11,820 bases of DNA, taken from NCBI GenBank assembly GCA_018716365.1, contig DVKA01000033.1:1-11820 (forward strand), given 5' to 3'. Both the position numbers and the translations under genes were made by a program. This document shows positions 1 through 6,678 of the stretch, in pieces; position 1 is the first letter of the stretch, and each line of letters starts with the position of its first letter. The notes under the pieces were generated by a model. It saw only the letters and a program-made list of their open reading frames with translations, made no database searches and was not told the origin of the DNA. The DNA is from Candidatus Caccocola faecipullorum (GTDB taxonomy: Bacteria > Synergistota > Synergistia > Synergistales > Synergistaceae).

Positions 1-444
1 CTCTACAACCCGCAGTGGCCGATAAGAACGGTCTCCTACTCCGACCCGCCGGGATTCACCTATCCCGACAAGGACCACTCCTGCTCGGTAGACGGATGCC
101 TCCGCGCCGAAGCGAGCCGCGTCCTCGGAGCATACGTGCGTAAGAGCGTCCTTTCGCGCAACTGCATAATCCACGCCGGCTCCGTCGTCGAGGAGTGCAT
201 CATCGGACAGGGCGTCGAAATCGGCGAAGACTGCCGTCTGCGCCGCGTCATCGTCGACGCGCACAACAAAATCCCCGCGGGCACGTCGATAGGCTTCGAC
301 CCAATCGCCGACGCTGAGCGCTACCACGTCGACCCCGCCTCGGGAATCGTCGTCGTCGGTATGCCACAGATACAGCTCCGCAAACGCCAGGACACGCCCG
401 GAAACTATGAAGGTCTTCAGAACGCCGAGGACATGGGCTTCTAA
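1..444 (+). CDS. glgC: Glucose-1-phosphate adenylyltransferase, C-terminal part (partial)
   Basis: The frame is open from the first base, so the 5' end lies outside the window; 147 residues remain. GlgC makes ADP-glucose from ATP and glucose-1-phosphate, the committed step of bacterial glycogen synthesis, in the cytoplasm. What is visible is the junction after the nucleotidyltransferase domain (LYNPQWPIRT, a conserved stretch of the family) followed by the left-handed beta-helix: hexapeptide-like repeats with regularly spaced small and hydrophobic residues (SVLSRNCIIHAGSVVEECII), then CRLRRVIVDAHNKIPAGTSIG. The ending, with DAERYHVDPASGIVVV, matches the Gram-negative-type GlgC C-terminus from memory. 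A tail of about 30 residues follows (QIQLRKRQDTPGNYEG...). The gene ends just before a strong terminator, so it is the last of its transcription unit. Confidence is lowered only because the catalytic part is not seen. Confidence 0.87.
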   Translation, partial: LYNPQWPIRTVSYSDPPGFTYPDKDHSCSVDGCLRAEASRVLGAYVRKSVLSRNCIIHAGSVVEECIIGQGVEIGEDCRLRRVIVDAHNKIPAGTSIGFDPIADAERYHVDPASGIVVVGMPQIQLRKRQDTPGNYEGLQNAEDMGF

Positions 445-468
445 TTACGGACGAACGCATAACGCATG

Positions 469-497
469 AAAAGCCCCGCGCTTCGCGGGGCTTTTTT
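469..497 (+). terminator. Rho-independent terminator after glgC
   Basis: GC-rich stem 471-480 pairs with 484-493 around a 3-nt loop (CTT), extended by A-U pairs from the preceding As, and is followed by six Ts (492-497). It lies 25 nt past the glgC stop. Confidence 0.92.
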
Positions 498-499
498 CG

Positions 500-529
500 T
501 TGACGCGCGCGCGGCGCGCACGCTAGAAT
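500..529 (+). promoter_or_regulatory. Sigma-70-type promoter for the zinc-ribbon gene
   Basis: TTGACG at 500-505 and TAGAAT at 524-529 with an 18-bp spacer. The -35 starts only three bases after the glgC terminator T-run. Transcription would begin near 536, about 27 nt before the ATG at 563. Confidence 0.65.
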
Positions 530-562
530 TTTTCGTGAAATTACCGGAAAGGGCTGAGCTTT

Positions 563-1066
563 ATGGCGAGATGCAGAAGATGCGGAACGATTTACAACGA
601 CGGCGCGCGCTACTGTCCGAAGTGCGGCGAGCCGGAGCGTGCGGAACGCGGACTGTTTCGCGCGCCGCGCCCTGATTCATCGCCCAGCGGAGAAAACGAC
701 GAAGGCACGCGGAAACGGCGCGGCGTCATCTTCTCCGTGCCTCTACCCTTCGCCGTGCTCGTCGTCGGGATTTTGATGAACCCCTCCACAGCACAGTGGA
801 TTTTCAAAATATATCTCTTCGCCGCGCCCGCGCTCGGCCTCGACGCCTCTTCGCCCTCGCGCGCCGCGATATGGGCAATGAGCTACGCGCCGTCGGCAGT
901 CGGCATGTGCGTTGCCTGTGCCGTGCTTGAGTCCTCGATACGCCGCCACAGGGGAAGCCGCCTTCTGCGCATTGCGGCGGTCGTGATTTTCATGCTGACG
1001 CTCGCGACGCTCTTCTCTACGCTCGTGAACTCCTTCAAATATATTTCCCTGACCGGCGCGTTTTAG
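563..1066 (+). CDS. Zinc-ribbon membrane protein, function unknown
   Basis: The 167-residue protein opens with a zinc ribbon: CRRC (C4, C7) and CPKC (C18, C21), a CxxC-x10-CxxC arrangement that should bind one Zn. A charged linker rich in Arg, Glu and Ser (about 22-53) follows. Three or four hydrophobic stretches come next (about 54-73, 77-92, 102-123 and 133-155), so the protein is probably an inner-membrane protein with the ribbon in the cytoplasm. The start is supported by GGAAAGGG about 10 nt upstream and by the promoter at 500-529. The gene converges with the minus-strand ORF and their stop codons share four bases (1063-1066). Zinc ribbon plus TM proteins are common and of varied function; I cannot assign a role. 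Confidence 0.75.
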   Translation: MARCRRCGTIYNDGARYCPKCGEPERAERGLFRAPRPDSSPSGENDEGTRKRRGVIFSVPLPFAVLVVGILMNPSTAQWIFKIYLFAAPALGLDASSPSRAAIWAMSYAPSAVGMCVACAVLESSIRRHRGSRLLRIAAVVIFMLTLATLFSTLVNSFKYISLTGAF

Positions 1067-1332
1067 TCCTCCGTCTCGTAAACCTCACCCGTCTCGCTCG
1101 CTTCGTCGGGCGCTACGATGAGCGCGCGGCTCATGTTTTCAAGCAGCGTCTTGCCTCCCGCGCGGTACCACGAGGCGAAGCGCGCCGCGTCGCCGCTATC
1201 TACGAGCCTGCCCATCTCCGTAGGCCAGTCGGAACGCTTCTCCTCGTTCAAGACGTCCAGCGCGACGTAGCCGCGCGCTATAACGACGGCGACGGAACGC
1301 CGCCCTCTGTACTCTATCGTTACAAGTTTCAT
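1063..1332 (-). CDS. Small protein resembling the N-terminal domain of fumarylacetoacetate hydrolase proteins (possible remnant)
   Basis: The 89-residue product starts MKLVTIEYRGRRSVAVV and later has WPTEMGRLVDSGD and ASWYRAGG. From memory this resembles the N-terminal region (about 80 aa) of FAH-family proteins, but the catalytic domain with the metal ligands is absent: the frame stops after an acidic tail (SETGEVYETED). GGAGG at 1345-1341 lies 8 nt from the chosen ATG; two further in-frame ATGs (1338 and 1335) are closer to it. A TATAAT read on the minus strand at 1376-1371 supports expression. The gene converges on the zinc-ribbon gene. It is either a stand-alone small protein or a degraded FAH gene that kept its promoter and start. 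Confidence 0.6.
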   Translation of the reverse strand: MKLVTIEYRGRRSVAVVIARGYVALDVLNEEKRSDWPTEMGRLVDSGDAARFASWYRAGGKTLLENMSRALIVAPDEASETGEVYETED

Positions 1333-1370
1333 CATCATAACCTCCGCTCAGATTTTCACTTCGCCTGCTA

Positions 1371-1376
1371 ATTATA
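1371..1376 (-). promoter_or_regulatory. -10 element for the small minus-strand gene
   Basis: Perfect TATAAT on the minus strand, about 38 nt before the ATG. No good -35 is visible at 17 bp (AGGCGC); the upstream bases form a strong hairpin (1381-1411), so an activator or weak promoter is possible. Confidence 0.5.
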
Positions 1377-1586
1377 GCGCGCTTCGCTGGCGCGCGCCTG
1401 CGCCGCGAAGCTTCCGCCGCTTCCATGCGCGCGCCCCCGCGCCATAAGCCGGAGACAAAGAGGCCGAACCGCCGAGAACGCGGCGGTTTTACGGCTGCGC
1501 GCAAAATTCACGCCGCCTCCGCAAAACCGCCGCGCCCGCGCGAAGCTCGCGCCGCCGCCCGCGCGCGGCGGATTTTCCGCCGCTTG
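1377..1586. other. Geneless GC-rich intergenic region with nested inverted repeats
   Basis: No credible gene lies here; the one open frame (1425-1622) encodes an Arg/Ala/Pro-rich string typical of GC-rich non-coding DNA. The region holds several inverted repeats. Arms 1381-1393 and 1400-1411 form a 12-bp stem with one bulged T. Arms 1467-1474 and 1481-1488 form an 8-bp stem followed by TTTT. Arms 1479-1490 and 1523-1534 form a perfect 12-bp pair, and 1565-1572 with 1576-1583 form a perfect 8-bp palindrome. The second and third structures share bases and exclude each other. Confidence 0.7.
1565..1583. repeat. Perfect palindrome just upstream of the IscR-like gene promoter
   Basis: GCGGCGGA-TTT-TCCGCCGC, an 8-bp perfect dyad ending 3 bp before the -35 box at 1587. 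Its position suits an operator; binding by the adjacent Rrf2 regulator is only inference. Confidence 0.5.
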
Positions 1587-1615
1587 TTGACAAAGGCCGC
1601 CGCGCGTAGTAATCT
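1587..1615 (+). promoter_or_regulatory. Promoter of the Fe-S operon
   Basis: Consensus TTGACA at 1587-1592. The best -10 at 17-bp spacing is TAATCT (1610-1615), which is weak; TAGTAA at 1607-1612 is an alternative at 14 bp. A consensus -35 with a poor -10 is compatible with regulation by the first gene product. Confidence 0.55.
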
Positions 1616-1644
1616 TCACTAAGTTGATAGAGAAGGTGATGTTT

Positions 1645-2106
1645 ATGGCGATCACACAGAAATGCCAATATGCGCTGCGCGCTATATACGAGCTTGCCCG
1701 GCGCGGCGAAGGGCCCTGCAAGATTGGGGCGGTCGCCGAGGCGCAGGGCATTCCGGTGCGCTTTCTCGAAAACATACTGAACAGCCTGAAGGGCGCGGGC
1801 TTCGTAGATTCCGCGCGCGGCAAGGACGGCGGATATTTCCTCGCGCGTCCTGCATCTGCGATAACGGTCGGCGAGGTCATCCGCTTCGTGCAGGGCGACT
1901 TCCGCCCCGTCGAATGCGGCGACGAGGACGACGTCTGCTCCGTTTACGGAAGCTGCGTCTTCCGCCCGCTCTGGGAGAGGGCGCAGGAGGCGCTCGAAGC
2001 TGTCTATGACGGAACGACCTTTCAGGACCTGCTCGACCAGTCGGAGGAAAACCGCCACGGCCCAGAGTGCCGCTGCGGGCGAAAGGTTAAAATACAGAAA
2101 GCATGA
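1645..2106 (+). CDS. iscR: Rrf2-family transcriptional regulator, IscR-like
   Basis: The 153-residue protein has an N-terminal winged helix-turn-helix (MAITQKCQYALRAIYELARR, then the recognition region around IPVRFLENILNSLKGAGF) and the Rrf2 wing (ARGKDGGYFLARP). Three cysteines at 91, 98 and 104 (C-x6-C-x5-C) correspond to the Fe-S ligands of IscR, where the first gap is five. A second Cys pair sits near the C-terminus (C142, C144). In the family these proteins sense Fe-S status and control Fe-S genes, often their own operon. AGAAGGTGA at 1631-1639 is well spaced from this ATG; a TTG at 1624 and an ATG at 1639 lie before or inside the ribosome binding site and are rejected. Only 13 bp separate it from nifS, so the two are co-transcribed. 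Confidence 0.88.
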   Translation: MAITQKCQYALRAIYELARRGEGPCKIGAVAEAQGIPVRFLENILNSLKGAGFVDSARGKDGGYFLARPASAITVGEVIRFVQGDFRPVECGDEDDVCSVYGSCVFRPLWERAQEALEAVYDGTTFQDLLDQSEENRHGPECRCGRKVKIQKA

Positions 2107-2119
2107 TGAGGTGACTGAG

Positions 2120-3301
2120 ATGGAACCACGCGAAGTTTATCTTGATAATTCAGCGACGACGAGGGTAGACCCCAGGGTGACGGAGGCGATGCTTCCCTAC
2201 TTCTCGGAGCGCTACGGCAACCCTAACAGCCTACACAGGCTCGGGCGCGAGGCGCGCGAGGCTGTGGACGCGGCGCGCGCGAAGGTCGCGGCGCTGATAA
2301 ACGCGGAGCCGACGGATATAATTTTCACAGGCGCGGGCAGCGAGGCCGACAACCTCGCTATTAAGGGCGCGGCATGGGCGCTGCGCGAGCGCGGCAAAGG
2401 AAACCACATAATCACGAGCGCGATAGAGCACCACGCGATTCTCGACACGGTCAAATGGCTCGGGAAGATGGGCTTCGAATACACGATACTGCCAGTGGAC
2501 GGCCGCGGCATGGTGTCGCCCGAGGAGCTCGAAAAGGCCATCCGCCCCGACACGATACTCGCGACGATTATGGCGGCGAACAACGAGATAGGGACGATAC
2601 AGCCGGTCCACGCCCTCGGCGAAGTCTGCCGCGCGCACGGCGTCATGTTCCACACCGACGGCGTGCAGGCCGCGGGGCATATAAAGATGGACGTGAAGGA
2701 GCTGCCAATCGACATGATGACGATGGCGGCTCACAAGATGTACGGCCCTAAAGGACTCGGCGCGCTCTACGTGCGCCGCGGCATAAAGCTCATCCCGACG
2801 CTGCACGGCGGCGGACAGGAGTTCGGCCTGCGCTCCGGCACGGAAAACGTGCCCGGCATCGTCGGCTTCGGCAAGGCCGCGGAAATCGCAAAAGAGCGCC
2901 TAGACAACGGCGAGGACAAAAAGCTCGCCGCGCTGCGCGACTATCTCATCGACGGCGTGCTCTCGCGCATACCGGAGTCGCATCTGACCGGCGCTGCGGG
3001 CTGCGACCGTCTGCCCTTCCACGCCAGCTTTACGATAAAATATATCGAAGGCGAAGGGATGCTGCTGCTGCTCGACGCGACTGGCATCGCGGCGTCGAGC
3101 GGCTCGGCCTGCACCTCGGGCAGCCTTGAACCGAGCTACGTGCTGCTCGCGACGGGGCTCGACCACGCGACGGCGCACGGCTCCGTCCGCATGACGATGA
3201 GCCACGAGACTACGAAGGAAGATATAGACTACGTGCTTGAGCAGTTCCCGAAAATTGTCGAGAAGCTGCGCGCAATGTCTCCGTTCTATAATAAAAAGTA
3301 A
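2120..3301 (+). CDS. nifS: Cysteine desulfurase, NifS/IscS type
   Basis: This 393-residue, full-length PLP enzyme takes sulfur from L-cysteine as an enzyme persulfide and passes it to the scaffold encoded next. Visible landmarks: the N-terminal YLDNSATT; the EHHAILD segment with the PLP-stacking His104; Asp180 and Gln183 (HTDGVQAAG); the PLP-binding Lys206 in AAHKMYGPKG; and the active-site Cys331 in SSGSACTSGSLEPSYVL, the group I loop. GGTHGGGQE-like bases appear here as LHGGGQEFGLRSGTEN (229-243). AGGTGA at 2108-2113 sets the ATG at 2120; the same frame is open further upstream inside iscR but without a start signal. Spacing to nifU is 21 bp. Family members can also release selenium from selenocysteine, which may matter given the probable selenoprotein at 10779. 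Confidence 0.95.
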   Translation: MEPREVYLDNSATTRVDPRVTEAMLPYFSERYGNPNSLHRLGREAREAVDAARAKVAALINAEPTDIIFTGAGSEADNLAIKGAAWALRERGKGNHIITSAIEHHAILDTVKWLGKMGFEYTILPVDGRGMVSPEELEKAIRPDTILATIMAANNEIGTIQPVHALGEVCRAHGVMFHTDGVQAAGHIKMDVKELPIDMMTMAAHKMYGPKGLGALYVRRGIKLIPTLHGGGQEFGLRSGTENVPGIVGFGKAAEIAKERLDNGEDKKLAALRDYLIDGVLSRIPESHLTGAAGCDRLPFHASFTIKYIEGEGMLLLLDATGIAASSGSACTSGSLEPSYVLLATGLDHATAHGSVRMTMSHETTKEDIDYVLEQFPKIVEKLRAMSPFYNKK

Positions 3302-3322
3302 CGGGGCGAGGAGGAGGAAAAG

Positions 3323-3808
3323 ATGTATAACCAGAAAGTAGTAGACTATTTCATGAACCCGCGCAACGCGGGACGCATCGAGAACGCCGACGCGATAGGC
3401 GAGGTCGGCAACCCGAAATGCGGAGACGTGATGAAGATTTATCTGAAGATAAATCCGCAGAGCGAAGTTATAGACGACATCAAATTCGAGACCTTCGGCT
3501 GCGCCGCGGCGATAGCGACCAGCTCGATGGTGACGGAGCTTGCGAAGGGGCGCACGCTTCAGAATGCGCTGAAGATAACAAATAAAGAGGTCGCCGACGA
3601 GCTAGGCGGGCTGCCTCCGGCGAAGCTGCACTGCTCGCTGCTCGCGCAGGAGGGCATACAGGCCGCCGCGGCCGACTATTATATGCGCCGCGACGGGAAA
3701 CTGCCGGAAGGGCTGACGGTTCCCAAGACCTGCATAGCCTGCGGCTGCGAGGCCGAGGAAGAAGAGGAAGAAAGGTTTGTGAGCGAACATGACAGAGTTG
3801 CAGAATAA
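3323..3808 (+). CDS. nifU: Fe-S cluster scaffold protein, NifU/IscU N-terminal type
   Basis: The 161-residue scaffold receives sulfur from NifS and iron to build [Fe-S] clusters. The three cluster-binding cysteines are present: C33 in NPKCGD, C60 in FGCAAAIATSS and C104 in KLHCSLLA, together with Asp35 and His103. The start MYNQKVVDYFMNPRN is typical of the clostridial-type family, and GAGGAGGAA (3309-3317) is a strong ribosome binding site. Unlike compact IscU, a C-terminal tail carries CIACGC (three further cysteines) followed by a run of glutamates. Such a CxxCxC tail is familiar to me from anaerobe homologues, but its role is unclear. The last 20 bp overlap the MOSC gene in another frame, which suggests coupled translation. 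Confidence 0.94.
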   Translation: MYNQKVVDYFMNPRNAGRIENADAIGEVGNPKCGDVMKIYLKINPQSEVIDDIKFETFGCAAAIATSSMVTELAKGRTLQNALKITNKEVADELGGLPPAKLHCSLLAQEGIQAAAADYYMRRDGKLPEGLTVPKTCIACGCEAEEEEEERFVSEHDRVAE

Positions 3809-4250
3809 CCACGCGGCGAAGGGGCGCATCATAGCGGTATGCAGCGCCCCGAAAAAGGGCATGATCAAGCACGACATAGGCGAAGGGACGCTCATTGAAG
3901 GCATCGGCCTAGAAGGGGACGCGCACGCCGGATTCATGCACAGGCAGGTGAGCCTCATCTCGATGGAGGACATCAGGACGATGATGGCGAAGCTGCCGAA
4001 CCTCGTGCCGGGGAGCTTCGCTGAAAATCTAACGACCGAGGGCTTCGACCTCGGCGCGCTGAAAATCGGCGACCGCCTCAAGGTCGGCGAGACGCTGCTC
4101 GAAGTCTCGCAGATCGGCAAGGAGTGTCACTCGCACTGCGAAGTATTCAAACAGACCGGCGAGTGCATAATGCCGAAGAAGGGCATCTTCACGAAGGTGC
4201 TCAAAGGCGGGCGCGTGAAAAAGGGCGATACGATAGAATACGCGGAATAA
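3789..4250 (+). CDS. MOSC domain protein
   Basis: The 153-residue protein is a single MOSC domain. Family signatures: GIGLEGDAHAGFMHRQVSL (38-56), GSFAENLTTEG (75-85), and the C-terminal KECHSHCEVFKQTGECIMP with C113, C117 and C126. MOSC domains occur in molybdenum-cofactor sulfurases and in YiiM/YuaD-type proteins and are thought to handle sulfur or molybdenum cofactor. Placed last in a NifS/NifU operon and overlapping nifU by 20 bp, it may take persulfide sulfur from NifS; that is inference. The ATG at 3789 follows AGGAAGAAAGG with a rather long gap of about 13 nt, so translation may depend on ribosomes finishing nifU. It is followed directly by a terminator. Confidence 0.88.
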   Translation: MTELQNNHAAKGRIIAVCSAPKKGMIKHDIGEGTLIEGIGLEGDAHAGFMHRQVSLISMEDIRTMMAKLPNLVPGSFAENLTTEGFDLGALKIGDRLKVGETLLEVSQIGKECHSHCEVFKQTGECIMPKKGIFTKVLKGGRVKKGDTIEYAE

Positions 4251-4254
4251 GGCA

Positions 4255-4283
4255 GGGGCCGCCGGAACGGCGGCCTCTTTTTT
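4255..4283 (+). terminator. Rho-independent terminator of the Fe-S operon
   Basis: 8-bp GC stem 4257-4264 with 4268-4275 around a GAA loop, extended by two more pairs, followed by six Ts at 4278-4283. It starts 4 nt after the MOSC stop. Confidence 0.92.
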
Positions 4284-4298
4284 ACGAGAGGCTTAATC

Positions 4299-6545
4299 AT
4301 GGGCGACGAACACGAACACAATCATAAACACGAAGATGTGGAAGGATGCTCCTGCGGCTGCGCAGACGGCAGCGGCGGCGGGCAGGCTCACGAACATGAG
4401 CCGCACGGCGGCGAAACGCGCGGACATACGCATGAACATGAACATTGCTGCGAAGAACACGGGCATTCCCACGAGCATAAAGAGGGCGAAAATTGCAGCT
4501 GCGGTCACGTCCATGAGCACGGCGGCGAAACGTGCGGCTGCGGACATGACCACGCGCACGGACATACACACGAATGCGGCCACGAGCATCATCACGCGCA
4601 CGGACACGACGACGGCTGCTGCTGCGCCTCATGCCACGCCGCGGAGCGCATCTTTCAGGAGACGGAGGAGGACGAGCGGCGCGCTGGCGCGGCGTTCCGC
4701 CGCGAGATAACTTTCCTCGCCGTGACTGGCGCGATATTCTTCATCGCATTCGCTGTCGAAGAGCTGCACCTTTTCCATGACGAGAGCACGCACAGCCTGC
4801 TCCACGCCATATTCGCCGTCCTCTACATAATAACGGGCTGGCCCGTGCTGAAGACGGCCTTCAAAGCGCTGCTGCGCGGCGACGTATTCAACGAATTCAC
4901 GCTGATGGGCGGCGCTACGCTCGCGGCCTTCGCGATAGGCGAGACCTGCGAGACGGTCGGCGTCATGCTCTTCTACCGCCTCGGCGAAGCTTTTCAGGAA
5001 CGCGCGGCGTCGAACTCGCGCCGCTCGATAAAGGCGCTGCTCGCGGAGAAGCCAGTGACGGCGCGCCTCGTCAAGGACGGCGAGACGATAGAAAAAGAGC
5101 CGCAGGAAATCAAAAAGGGCGACGTCGTGCAGGTTCTGCCCGGCGAGATAATCCCGATCGACGGCATAATCGTCAGCGGCGAGTCGCAGCTCGACTGCTC
5201 CGCGATAACGGGCGAGTCCATGCCGGTGCCGGTGAAGGCCGGAGCGCAGGTGCACGGCGGCGCGCTGTCGCTCGACGGCCTGCTGCTCGTCGAGGCGGCG
5301 GGGCCGTTTGAAGACTCCACCATCGCGCGTATGCTCGAAATGGTGCAGAACGCCGTGGAGCGCAAAGCTCCGACGGAGCGCTTCATCACGAAATTTGCGA
5401 AATGGTACACTCCGGCGGTATTCTTCGCCGCAGCGGCGGTGATGCTCGCCTCGCGCTTCGCTGGCGGCGCGGACTGGCACGAGTCCATATACCGCGGCCT
5501 CGTGCTGCTCGTCATATCGTGCCCCTGCGCGCTCGTAATCTCGATACCGCTCGGCTACTTCGGCGGCATCGGCGCGGCCTCGAAGCACGGCATACTGGTC
5601 AAGGGCGCGAACGTATTCGACGCGCTCGGCAAGGTAGAGAGCGCGGTCTTCGACAAGACCGGAACTCTGACATACGGGCGCTTCCGCGTTTCAAACGTAA
5701 CGCCAGCCGAAGGCGTGACGCGCGAGGAGCTGCTTTCGACCGCGGCGCTCGCGGAGAGCGGCTCGCCGCACCCCGTCGCAAAGGCGATAGCAGAGGCGGC
5801 GGGCGCGAAGCTCGCGCCCGAAGGCGCGGCGATAACGCAGTTCCCGGGGCGCGGCATGGTCTGCAAAACCGGCGGCGACACCATAATTTCCGGCAACGCC
5901 GCCCTGCTTGAGGAATACGGCGTGACGCCGCCGCCGGTCGAAGAGCAGGGCACGGTCGCCTACGTCATGAAAAACGGGCGTTACCTCGGCGTGATAACGG
6001 CCTCAGACGCAGTGCGGCCGGAATCGGCGGAGGCCGTCAGGGAGCTGCGCGCGCTCGGGATCAGGGGCGTCTATATGCTCACGGGCGACCGCGAGGAGAC
6101 CGCGGCCCGCGTCGCAAAAGAGCTGTCGCTCGACGGCTGGCGCGCGGAGCTGCTGCCCGGCGACAAGGTCGAAGCGCTCAGGGAAATCTGCGGCGGCGAC
6201 ACGAAGAAGACGGTATATGTCGGCGACGGCGTGAACGACGGCCCCGTCCTCGTAACCTCCGAGACGGGCATAGCGATGGGCGGCTTCGGTTCGCAGGTCG
6301 CCGTCGAGGCGGCGGACGCCGTCATCCTCGACGACTCACCCGCCAAGGTCGCGGACCTGCTGCGCATAGCGAAGAAGACGCGCGCGATAGTCTGGCAGAA
6401 CGTCGCCCTCGCGCTCGGCGTCAAGGGCGTTTTCCTCGTCCTCGGCGCGTCGGGCCACGCTGGGCTCTGGGAGGCCGTATTCGCGGACGTCGGCGTCGCG
6501 CTGATGGCTATACTCAACGCCACGCGCGCGACGCGGCTCAGATAG
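4299..6545 (+). CDS. zntA: P1B-type heavy-metal ATPase, probably Zn/Cd exporter, with His/Cys-rich N-terminus
   Basis: The 748-residue membrane ATPase has all P-type signatures: TGES (304-307, actuator domain), CPC (408-410, TM6 metal site), DKTGTLT with phosphorylated Asp452, the SPHP motif of heavy-metal pumps (His491), TGDRE (595-599) and GDGVNDG (642-648). Lys709 in TM7 and Asp730 in TM8 are the pair typical of Zn/Cd/Pb exporters (P1B-2). The first 113 residues hold about 30 His and 14 Cys, with CSCGC, CSCG and CCC groups. No ferredoxin-like HMA domain with GMxCxxC is visible, so the tail probably replaces it as metal binder or sensor. GAGAGG at 4286-4291 gives 7-nt spacing to the ATG. 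No MerR or ArsR regulator is adjacent. Zn versus Cd specificity cannot be read from sequence. Confidence 0.92.
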   Translation: MGDEHEHNHKHEDVEGCSCGCADGSGGGQAHEHEPHGGETRGHTHEHEHCCEEHGHSHEHKEGENCSCGHVHEHGGETCGCGHDHAHGHTHECGHEHHHAHGHDDGCCCASCHAAERIFQETEEDERRAGAAFRREITFLAVTGAIFFIAFAVEELHLFHDESTHSLLHAIFAVLYIITGWPVLKTAFKALLRGDVFNEFTLMGGATLAAFAIGETCETVGVMLFYRLGEAFQERAASNSRRSIKALLAEKPVTARLVKDGETIEKEPQEIKKGDVVQVLPGEIIPIDGIIVSGESQLDCSAITGESMPVPVKAGAQVHGGALSLDGLLLVEAAGPFEDSTIARMLEMVQNAVERKAPTERFITKFAKWYTPAVFFAAAAVMLASRFAGGADWHESIYRGLVLLVISCPCALVISIPLGYFGGIGAASKHGILVKGANVFDALGKVESAVFDKTGTLTYGRFRVSNVTPAEGVTREELLSTAALAESGSPHPVAKAIAEAAGAKLAPEGAAITQFPGRGMVCKTGGDTIISGNAALLEEYGVTPPPVEEQGTVAYVMKNGRYLGVITASDAVRPESAEAVRELRALGIRGVYMLTGDREETAARVAKELSLDGWRAELLPGDKVEALREICGGDTKKTVYVGDGVNDGPVLVTSETGIAMGGFGSQVAVEAADAVILDDSPAKVADLLRIAKKTRAIVWQNVALALGVKGVFLVLGASGHAGLWEAVFADVGVALMAILNATRATRLR

Positions 6546-6571
6546 CGCGCAAAAATCGAATAAAATCTCAG

Positions 6572-6604
6572 CGGAGCGGCGCGCGGAAGCCGCTCCGTTT
6601 TTTT
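6572..6604 (+). terminator. Rho-independent terminator after the metal ATPase
   Basis: 9-bp stem 6572-6580 with 6589-6597, 8-nt loop, then seven Ts (6598-6604). Confidence 0.9.
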
Positions 6605-6614
6605 GCGCCCGCGC

Positions 6615-6642
6615 TTTACTGCCGCGAATTTTTTGCTATAAT
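6615..6642 (+). promoter_or_regulatory. Extended -10 promoter
   Basis: Perfect TATAAT at 6637-6642 preceded by TGC (extended -10), with a partial -35 TTTACT at 6615-6620 (16-bp spacer). Start of transcription would be near 6649, 30 nt before the ATG at 6679. Confidence 0.72.
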
Positions 6643-6678
6643 CTACCGCTGTTTGATTTTTACATAAGGACGGGCATC

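Noticed and set aside
1467..1490. Terminator for a plus-strand gene
   Set aside because: Stem followed by only four Ts and no plus-strand gene in the 400 bp before it; reported instead as part of the repeat region.
1425..1622. 65-codon open frame in the intergenic region
   Set aside because: Arg/Ala/Pro-rich product from GC-rich repeats, no ribosome binding site, overlaps the promoter of the next gene.
2101..2119. UGA at the end of the IscR-like gene as a possible selenocysteine codon
   Set aside because: A second in-frame TGA follows directly and the protein is already full length, so it is an ordinary stop.
4629..5588. 319-codon open frame on the minus strand inside the metal ATPase
   Set aside because: It mirrors the ATPase coding strand in a GC-rich gene, is Arg/Ala/Glu-rich without motifs, and has no start signal.
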